Assembly: GCA_008931825.1 (NCBI GenBank)
Contig: QXVZ01009879.1
Span: forward strand, 1-23,786
Length of the DNA: 23,786 nt
Source of the DNA: Phallusia fumigata
Lineage: Eukaryota > Chordata > Ascidiacea > Phlebobranchia > Ascidiidae
Reading direction: 5' to 3'
In this document: piece after piece, positions 9,602 through 18,035 of the stretch
Position numbering within the stretch: position 1 is the first letter of the stretch
Layout of the letters: every line of letters begins with the position of its first letter
The notes under the pieces: generated by a model
Told to the model about the DNA's origin: nothing
Databases searched by the model: none
Seen by the model: the letters and a program-made list of their open reading frames with translations, nothing else
Program-made: the position numbers and the translations under genes

Positions 9602-10992
9602 GTGAGAGAGATTTTTACATATTTTTTCCTGTTAACTTCCGTTTCTATAGGTCCTGTATTAAGGGGACACTCCTTTTTTTAAACTCTACTGCTGTGTTGT
9701 CTTGCATTGGCTTGTTTCTCCAGTTTGGTTTTCTATTGGATTTGGTAAAAATGGTGTGTGTACTTTTCCTTGCTTGGTATCAGACTCCCCATTCACACAT
9801 GCTACACACTGGCGCTCCATGGTGGCTGCCTGACGGCCGTTTCCCTGGCCTAAATTTAACTGCAAAGGCGATAACCTCAATACATCGCGATGCGGAAAAC
9901 AGTACGTAACTGCAACTTCACTTGAACGTTTTCATTATTAACTCTGCTACTTCGCTGCCATAGGGTATTTTGTAATTGTTGGTATCCTAAGCGCATAACC
10001 TTGCAGCGTAATTGACATGTTTCAAGACACAGCCCAGCGGTTGATACTAAACGGCGTAGCTGCAGCGTGTACAACTTGATCCACCAATTGTGCCCTTCAC
10101 TTTTTTACCCTCCATAACGTTTTTTTTACGTTGCGCAGCTATTTCCGGCTTGGTGATTGTTTTAGTGCAATTCTGTCGCTACGTTTTATTGCAATTGTTA
10201 TCTTTCACCAAGCGAAATAAACTCATCTTAACTCAACTCAAACCGCTACACGCATAAAACAGGCGTTTTCTCGGGCAGCTGAAAAGTGATTCAGTTTGTG
10301 CTGTAATTGCGTAGTGGTAGCTGAAATGTGTTTGCCATTTCACAATGTCAAAATCAGTTCGTTACAGAAATTTTGGTTGTCATCTAACGAAGTTGTTGGA
10401 AAACGTACCTATACTCGTGGTTACAGGACCTCAAAATAGCATGGACCTGAAAAAATGAGTGCTCAGTGACAGTGTTGGGCCAGCGCCTGACAGAACTTTC
10501 CAGGGCCCGGGACAACGTGCATGACGAACCAATGCACATGTTTTTTAGGGAGACAACAATAGCTAAATTCTACAACCAAGCTAAAGTACTTTGCCTCCTG
10601 AACGAGACAATAATTCTTTCTTTGTTTAAAAGGTGTTAGAATTTTACCCTATGCTCTAACCAGATATACTTTCAGGTCATTGTTTTCAAAGACCTTAATT
10701 TGGAGTCATAAAACGGTCTCGCCTAAACCAATCGTTTTTTGTCGGTTTTCTATAAAACATCAGCGATTGCACCAAAAATGAAACTTAATTCGTCCCGACA
10801 AATCGGACTGATTGTCACGAGTCGTATCTCAGCAAAGACTCGAAATGACACGAGTCATCAACCGCCAAGACCCGGACCTGACTTGGACTCGTAGGGTGAA
10901 TGACTCGACGAGGCTTGTGACTCGGCATAAAGTTTACTGATCTTTTGTGCCGCCTGCTTGCCATTATCATAGTTTTATGTTTCTGTTTTAAG
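9602..10992 (+). other. Last intron of gene B with SINE-like copy and a GACTCG-rich patch
   Basis: The intron has donor GTGAGA and acceptor GTTTTAAG. A scrap of the composite repeat's left end (AAGGGGACACTC) is at 9660. A SINE-like element ends near 10243, and a cluster of GACTCG/CGAGTC hexamers sits at 10818-10924. The long open frame at about 9592-9909 shows no family resemblance. The rest is unrecognised. Confidence 0.5.
10051..10243 (+). mobile_element. SINE-like retroposon, copy 1, with AACTC-type 3' tail
   Basis: It starts near ACGGCGTAGCTGCAGCG. It then shares with the copy at 14929 the phrases CTTGATCCACCAATTGTGCCC, GTTGCGCAGCTATTTCCGG and CTTGGTGATTGTTTTAGTG, and ends CAAGCGAAATAAACTC followed by AACTC-type pentamers. 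A 3' end made of a short simple repeat after AATAAA is typical of non-LTR retroposons. No open frame or clear RNA polymerase III box was found, so SINE is inferred; it could be the 3' end of a truncated LINE. Confidence 0.55.
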
Positions 10993-11116
10993 CTTCCGAC
11001 AGCAAGATGACGATGACATGGATTTGGTTGAGATTTACGATGCAACTACGAATGAATGGACGGCAGTTTTCGATTTTGTCCCTTCAGCTTATGCCGCTAC
11101 TGTTGTGAACATGTAG
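10993..11116 (+). CDS. Gene B: last coding exon
   Basis: The acceptor GTTTTAAG ends at 10992, and the exon completes a codon left in phase 2 by the exon ending 9601. It encodes GFRQQDDDDMDLVEIYDATT (first G split with the previous exon), NEW, then FDFVPSAYAATVVNM and TAG at 11114-11116. The aligned exon of gene A has the same acceptor position, the same core DLVEIYDATT-x-EW and the same short tail. The two genes therefore share an unusual C-terminus in which the last blade is closed by a short strand. Confidence 0.8.
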
Positions 11117-11129
11117 GGTTATGATTTCT

Positions 11130-14100
11130 TCGCATTGAGGTTGGCACGATGCTATCGAGCGAACTATTTTAAACAATCATTATCCAACATAGGGAAAGTT
11201 GGTCAACCCATGTACCTATATTTAACTGTCAGCATTGACGGCGCTACTGCAACAAGCGAGTGTAAATTCGACATATTTTTTACTTGCAATCACTGTAATT
11301 TTACGACATTTCTTCTGTCCTTTGTTGTAGTACCTTGTACAGTTATTGTATCCATTGCAGTGTTTCGAATCGTTCTTTGTTATATGTAGGGAATAATCGT
11401 CTGCTTACGAAAGCTTTGTCGGAATAATATTTGGGAAACACTGTTTTGACTGATTGAAAATGTGCAATATTTAAACAAAATTAAATTGCTTGCATATCAG
11501 ACGTTTTATGACTGCAGGCTACATTATTTGCTTTACACTGTAAACCTTTTTTAAATAATGGGTTCTCAGCGCGTGATTATTAAAGCTTTCTTGTTGCCAA
11601 GTACCTGCGGGATATTGTCAACAACTCCAATGTGGGTTTAGTGCAAATTGCTTAGTTAAATTTTATTCGGTTGTTTTAAGTAAAGTTGTTTGTGCGTTCT
11701 TTCATAAATTTAAGTTTTTGGTTAATCTGCGTTGCTGCGATGTCAACATCGAAAATCAAATGTAAGTTTCTGTATTGCAACGAACACAAGTAAAAAAGAA
11801 TGAATGGACCGAATACGTACAGTCTTATACAGGGCAACGATTGATAATCAACATTGCAAGGCACGACACAAGATTAAGGATTGCTGTGTCTGTGGGCCCT
11901 AATTGGAATGCTGGGTATTTGCTATTGTGCCAAGAACACAAGGCTCGAAGTGAAACACTAATTACAACACAGGGTTTGAAATAAACGCAACAATAGAAAT
12001 CTGTAACAGTAGGTAAATTTTGCTCGCGATTCATTTTGTTTTACAGTAGGCTGCAAAATTGCAAATTGTTTCCCTTTTATTTAACGGTTTCACCGTTTGT
12101 ATTTCACCACCAACAATCAATATCCCTTAATAACGGTGAATACAGCAGGGCATAACCAGCTTTTGAAATTTCCTTAGGTCCAACGCAGGATTCGGCAACG
12201 TTTTGAACGCAGCGTGCCAGTTTACAAATTATGTCAAAATCTTATTGACTTCGCGTGCCATATTCATGGCGTCATTGTTTTATGTTCCTACTTCATATCG
12301 ATAAATTTGGTTTACACGTGCTCACAGTACCTCGTTGCTGCTGCAAATGATTTCGTGGACATTTTGGTCCCTAAGCATTACGTTTTCCGACGTCGAAAAG
12401 ACTTGCACTGACCGACGTATTGCCTTAAAATTTGATAGTATCAAAACGTTCCATAATAAAGTCAATATTGACGTCGGTAATCAGCTGCAATTTCCACGTA
12501 TGGCTCAAAATCGGCTGAAGGAAAGTGTAGTCACAATAGACGGGTTTGCAACGTAGTGCTGATTACTGTTAAATAAGTATTCACGCCAACCGTCAGTTTT
12601 TATTTCTATCGTCTGCAGAGGCCCATAACTGATTCTATCGCAACTAAGTTATAACTCAAACTTAACGTCGATCATCAGTCGGCATTTCTACATCTTCAGC
12701 CATGAAATGTAGGAACAACTTGACCGACGTAAAATGTAGCAAATACGGATCTCTATACGACATAAAAAAATTTCCGAAAATATGCATGTGACTTTGGTCC
12801 GTATTCCATCCAAATATGTGTAAGTGTGATAGACGTATAAATTTGAATCCTAAAATTTCGTCTTACATTTTCCACAAATAAAAATCTAGAAGACGCAGTT
12901 ATTTCCAACAGTCAGCAAATTAACGTCGAAATTGGTCGATGTCGCGAAAACCTTTCGTCGCCTATTTGACGTAGCAATAACGTCGTGCGTCTGCTGGGGT
13001 AGACCAATGTTTACACGTCTGAATACTTATTAAACTACCGGTAATTAGGTCTAGTTTTATATGTCCCGTAATACATGTTTGCTGTTACAAACCAGGACCG
13101 AAAAAGGTCCATGTAGGCCCTAGGTCTTTTACGACGTTTTTTTATGGAATGTGTTGTGTAGCGATGGCGTAACCAACGAAAAGGCTATGATTTCATAGTA
13201 TTGCTGTTTGTGTAGTGGAAAATATCCGAAAGTGTGTACGTTGCTTGTTTAACAGCGCTTGGAGTGTCACGTAGGCAATCAGTATAGCAGATTTTGACTT
13301 CATTATGGTATCGTTGGTAAACAACTTCCAATGACGGCAATGGAAACTCACTATAAAAGTCCAAACGATTTGCAAACATTACTCCGCTGGCTGTTTTCGC
13401 CAAGCCTAATTTTCAGGTTTTATTACCTACTTGTGTGAGTATAGTGGGCTATTATGTTCGACGTGAAAAACGATGTATGTACAATGTTGTTGCGCGGACT
13501 ACATTAATCAATCTTCATCGATTACAGGGAAACGTTGCTGAACCATGAATTTCATATGAAACTACCAAAATTGACAGCGCTGTTGTAGCAAGTTAGCGTA
13601 AAATCATACAAAAGTTTTTTTCCTAGCAATCACTGTATTTTAACGGTATTTCCTCAGTCATATTGTTTACAACTTTCTATTGTTATTGCATCCAGTACAG
13701 TTTTTGCGTTGCATTCTCGAATTTGAGCTGGCCAAATAATTTGCGTCGAAGTTTCACAAGATTGATCCTTTCAAACTTTGAGGTCATCATATCAAAAAAA
13801 CGTACTGCTAAAAACTCATTATTACCGTCGATAATTAGTTACGATATCTACTTCTACAGACGTCCATCAATTGTTTCAAACTAACCGACACAAAATAACT
13901 AACTGTGGACCGTTTTTTTCGACGGATCGCAAATCATCAATCCGGACGTCGAAAAATTAGTGAAGATTTCTATGCTTCGTCACAACCTATAAACAAATTT
14001 GACCGAATGAAGAAATACCAAATGTGGACCCCAAACGCACACAAATCTTCAAAAAATTACATGTGATTTTGGTGTGTATTTTGACCAAATAAGTAGATCT

Positions 14101-17100
14101 TATAGACGTATAAAGTTGACCACAAAGGTTTAATTTTATTTTACCATAAATGAACGTCTCAAAAGTGTAGTAATTTTGGACGGGCAGCGACCAAACCTCC
14201 AAATTTGTCGAATCGATGTCGTGATCACATTCCGACACCTTTTCGACGTCGAAATGACGACCTTCTGCATCTGCCGCACTAGATCAATATTTACTAGTCG
14301 GTCAACAAAGCAACTAAAACTTTGACTGATCAAACTCACAGGCAATAGGTCTTATAGAACTTTTGCCAAACTATCCGTTATCATAACAAAGCGTATAATA
14401 ACACAAAAATTGAACAGTTGACCCGTTGTACATGTTTGCTGTTACAAACCAGAAACAAAATAAGGTTCGTGTATCTAAATCTCTTGACATATTGCTGTTT
14501 GTGAAATAGAAAACATCTGGAGGTGTGTGTGTTGGGGTTAAGAACGTTTAGAGCGTCGTACATGTACGCAATAGTTATGGTAATATACTTCATTATGCGG
14601 TCGTTGGAAACAACTTTTTTATGACGACACTGGGAAACACATTAAAAAGTCCCAACGATTTGCATACAGTGCACCGTGGCCTGTTTTCGTCAAACTTTAT
14701 TTACACATGTCCGTACTTGATTGTGTAAGTAGCACTAAAACTTTGTTCACTGAACAAAACGATGTTTTCACGACTTTGTGGCGCTAACCCCACTCTCTTT
14801 CCCTAGAACGAGTGGTAGTATAGGAGCCCCCTCGGCTGGCCCCACCAACGTCCCCCCCCCAGCCGAATTTCTCACAATGCGCCAAAACTCACTCTCTTGT
14901 GGGTCCCCGTCACATAACGCCTTGTAATGACGGTGTAGCTGCAGCGCGTGCCACCTTGATCCACCAATTGTGCCCTCCATTTTTTTCGCGCCTTATAACG
15001 TCTCAACGTTGCGCAGCTATTTCCGGCTTGGTGATTGTTTTAGTGAAATTGGGTCGCTATTATTGCTTTCACCGAGCGAAATAAACTCAACTCAACTCAA
15101 CTCAACCCCTTTAACCTACTATCCCACAGAGGGGCTTATAGTTGTAGTTGCGGCAAGCAAGTGAATCTCCGAAAAATGTTACAGGTCATTTGGTCTATCC
15201 TATTGTTTAGTATACCTTGTTATTACGCCTGGTAGCTACTGTTTTGTTTAGGGACTTGGCCGAGGTTTGTTTTTTTGCATGCCACAGGATCATCAAACTC
15301 AGCGACATAAAATGTAACTAACTTCCATTGTTTTACAACGTACTGCTATAATGACCCATTTTTGACGTCGATAATTAGTTGAAATTTTCATGGTAGACAG
15401 GTTATGACTTCATTGTGGTGTTGTTGGGAAACAAATTTATTATGGCTGTGCTGGGGTGAAAAGTTTAAATGAAAAAGTCCCAACAATTTGCATTTTAATT
15501 CCGTTGCTGCCTGATTTTATAAAACTTCAATAACACTTTCCTATAACTGATTGTTTGAGTAGCACTTGAACTTTATTCGATGTTCAACACGATGTTTGCA
15601 CGATATTGTTGCTCAAACCACTTCATCCAATCATTGTCCAACATAGGGGGGAGTTGCCCAACCCTTGGACTTTCATGGAACTAACAATATTAACAGCGCT
15701 AATTGCAGCAAGCAAGTGCAAAATCGGACATAGGTTTTTCTAGCGATCACTGCAATTTTACGATTTTTTATCTATCAGTACAACTTGCTTTTGAGTTGCA
15801 TTCACAGAATAAAGCTGGCTAATTAATTTACGTGTTTGACACATTCAAACTTTGATGCCGATCACGTCGAAAAAACGTACTGCTTATAACCCATTTGTGA
15901 CGTCGATAATCAGTTAAAATATCTGCGTCTACAGACGTATATGTGAATCTAATATCTCCATTTAAGTCTGATAATAACCTAAATGGATGTTTCAATGACT
16001 TGGTAATTTTTGGCGGGCAGCGATTAACCGGTAAAATTGGTCAAAACGGCGGCACGATCACATTCCGACACATTTTTGTTGCCGAAATGATGAAATACTG
16101 TGACTGCTGGGCTAGACCAGTATTTACAGGTCATTATACAATGCAACTAAAATTTGGACAGATCGAACCGAAAACATTAGGCATTTTAGAACTTTCGCGA
16201 CCAAACCTATCTAACAAAGAGTCATTAGAAAATCAAACATTACACAATTTTATTTGAAGTGTGGTACATGTTTATTGTTACAAGCCAGGAATGATTTGCA
16301 TACATTGTGCCGCTGCCTGTTTTCGTCAAACTTTATTTAAGTGTTACAATACCTGATTGTTTGAGTAGCACTTAAACTTTGTTCAAGGTGCAAAACGATG
16401 TTTGCACGATGTTGTTGCGCGAACCACTTTAACCAAGCATTATCCGACAGAGTGGAAAGTTTCTCAACCCTTGAATTTTTATTTGACTGACATAATTGAC
16501 AGCACTATTGCAGCAAGCCAGTGCAAAATCGTACATAAGTTTTTTTCTTTTTGCAATCACCACAATTTTCTGTATTTACAATAGGTGGTTATACGACGTA
16601 ATGCTAATTGCGGTTAACTCAGTTTTAACGTTAACGATTAGTTTTCTTTCTATTGCCTACAGAGGTCGATAACGAGTTCTTAACTTAACAACATAAAATA
16701 TATTTAATTTGGATCGAAGTCCTGCTAAATAACTCATTTTTGACGTCGATGATTATAGTTATACACGTAAAATGTCTATGTCTTCGGACGTTGATAACTG
16801 GCATTTGACTGGCAGACGGAAAGTGTACCCAATGTGGTCGCTTTACTACTACCGCAAACGCCCAATATAGACGTCGGGAATTAGTATCAAAACTAAATTG
16901 CATAGCTTTACGTGCCACTTAGTACACGTTTATTTTTACAAACCAGGTCCGAAACAAGATCCACGTAAGTCTTTTACTCTATTTTTTTAATTGATTGCCA
17001 AACGTGGCGAGAGCGCAAACAATGAAAAACTAAGATTTTCTAATATTTTGAAGCTAAATCTCTTACGATATTGCTGTTTGTTTCATATAAAATATCTGGA

Positions 17101-17870
17101 GAAGGGTATATTGGTTTTATGATTAGAGTGCCATCGTTATGGTAGATAGGTTTTGACTTCATTGCCTTCTTGTTGGAAAACAAATTTATTATGTCGGCGG
17201 CGCTTGGATGCAAAGTTTAAATAAATAAAGTCCCAACAATTTTTATCTAACCTTCTCTGCTGCTTAACATCACTTTTTCCTATAACTGATAGAGTAGCAC
17301 TTGAACTTTATTCGATGTTCGAAACAATGTTTGCACGATATTGTTGCGCGAACCACTTTAACCACTCATTATCCAACAGAGGGGGAGTTGCTGAACCCTT
17401 GAACTTATATGCAACTTACAATATTGACAGCGCTATTGCAGCAAGCGAGTGCAAAATCGGACAAAGGTTTTTGTCTTGTAATCACTATACTTTTACTCCA
17501 TTTCTTCTATCTGATATTGTTTAGGTCCTATATTAGCTACTGTTTCTATTTCTGTTGTACATGTAGTGGATTGTAGTCAAATGCAATTTTAGCACATGAA
17601 AGGGCAACCACTGTTTCCATTTGCAATCGACAATTGAAATAATATTTGGGAAACGCTGTATAAGATTGAAAATGTGCGATATTTACAGGAAAGTTGCTTG
17701 CAATTTAGAAAATAATTGGCTAGCAGTGTAAACCTTCTATAATTAATGAGCTATTTGAGCGCATTTGTGGTTTTGAAGCAGGCGCAAACCAGGGGTTAAT
17801 AGGGCTTCCTTTGTTTTCAAAGAGTTGTGACAGGCTATAGTCAACAACACTGATGAAGTGGAAAGTTGGT
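11130..17870 (+). repeat. Array of diverged long tandem repeats, ~1.28-kb ancestral unit
   Basis: One landmark, here called A (GCACGATGTTGTTGCGCGAACCAC and about 170 following bases), recurs near 11143, 13476, 14760 (interrupted), 15597, 16403 and 17332. Other landmarks keep the same order between A copies: GACGTCGATAATTAGTT-type sequence, GACCAATGTTTACACG (13000, 14265, 16105), TGTTACAAACCAGG (13084, 14441, 16272, 16933) and GACTTCATTATGGT (13297, 14588, 15407, 17153). Spacing between the first two full units is 1265-1291 bp for four landmarks; later units are shortened to about 0.8-0.93 kb by internal deletions. Both array ends carry A followed by the same flank (AATAATATTTGGGAAAC at about 11425 and 17640). 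Open frames are short and inconsistent between units, so I see no gene here. Confidence 0.7.
14785..15110 (+). mobile_element. SINE-like retroposon, copy 2, inserted in a tandem unit
   Basis: The array sequence breaks off at about 14785, within landmark A, and resumes near 15135 with TGCGGCAAGCAAGTG, which belongs further along A. The inserted DNA has a GC-richer left part with a C run (14852-14859). From 14929 it matches the copy at 10051, and it ends AATAAACTCAACTCAACTC (15080 onward), a short array of AACTC pentamers. The short minus-strand open frame over its left part (14768-14980) resembles nothing I know. I could not define target-site duplications by eye. Confidence 0.6.
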
Positions 17871-17924
17871 TTGCATTCTACATAATTAATTGCATCGAAG
17901 TTTCGAGAGATTGATATTTCAAAA

Positions 17925-17946
17925 CCCCCTTGCTTGACAAAGGGGG
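17925..17946 (+). promoter_or_regulatory. Hairpin just upstream of the TRPC start codon
   Basis: CCCCCTT (17925-17931) and AAGGGGG (17940-17946) can form a 7-bp stem with an 8-base loop. It ends four bases before the proposed ATG at 17951. In an otherwise AT-rich leader this is the only strong GC stem and could affect translation initiation. The effect is inferred; the inverted repeat itself is plainly visible. Confidence 0.45.
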
Positions 17947-17950
17947 AAAT

Positions 17951-18035
17951 ATGACCAGTTCAACAAGATATGAAACTACACCCTTTATGGCACAGTGTGG
18001 TCAATCGACACATGTTAGATCCAACCGTTCTGAAG
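17951..18035 (+). CDS. Candidate first coding exon of the TRPC gene
   Basis: ATG 17951 has A at -3 and an in-frame TGA upstream at 17912. The exon would encode MTSSTRYETTPFMAQCGQST and eight more residues, and ends phase 1 at donor GTAATG. Phase 1 fits the exon at 18539, whose acceptor is preceded by a pyrimidine-rich stretch. There is no homology evidence, because TRPC N-termini vary. The chance of a random phase match is one in three, so this exon is tentative. Confidence 0.4.

Larger units (their letters stand above)
4242..11116 (+). pseudogene. Kelch-like BTB-BACK-Kelch gene (gene B), probably a decaying pseudogene
   Basis: Family: BTB-BACK-Kelch proteins, typically Cullin-3 substrate adaptors. 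Exons I can support: 4242-4303, 4579-4702, 6180-6333, 6410-6508, 6991-7134, 8079-8157, 8217-8302, 8386-8452 (or to 8490), 8590-8727, 9156-9317, 9470-9601 and 10993-11116. The start ATG 4242 has an in-frame TAA at 4224 and fits the usual short N-terminal lead before BTB. Lesions: (1) TAA at 6487-6489 in the exon that otherwise reads VDNCLKLRALN then EIQSRS; (2) no exon for the roughly 50-60 residues normally found between that segment and the BACK helix starting QHAEAVF; (3) no exon for the second half of a blade between 8490 and 8590; (4) a 7-bp deletion near 9561 relative to gene A, which shifts the frame into TAA at 9571. All splice sites listed are GT-AG, so decay looks recent. The alternative is an assembly error or a null allele. 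The family call is strong; the pseudogene call is moderate. Confidence 0.75.

Noticed and set aside
9592-9909. 105-codon open frame
   Set aside because: It overlaps the end of a kelch exon and repeat scraps, contains no domain, and lies in an intron whose flanking exons are phase-compatible.
14768-14980. Minus-strand 70-codon open frame with a coding-like look
   Set aside because: It spans the junction of the array and the SINE-like insertion, so it cannot be an old gene. It has no recognised domain.
15943-16257. 104-codon open frame within the tandem array
   Set aside because: The matching region of the neighbouring units (near 14000-14350) is not open in the same frame, so it is a chance opening.
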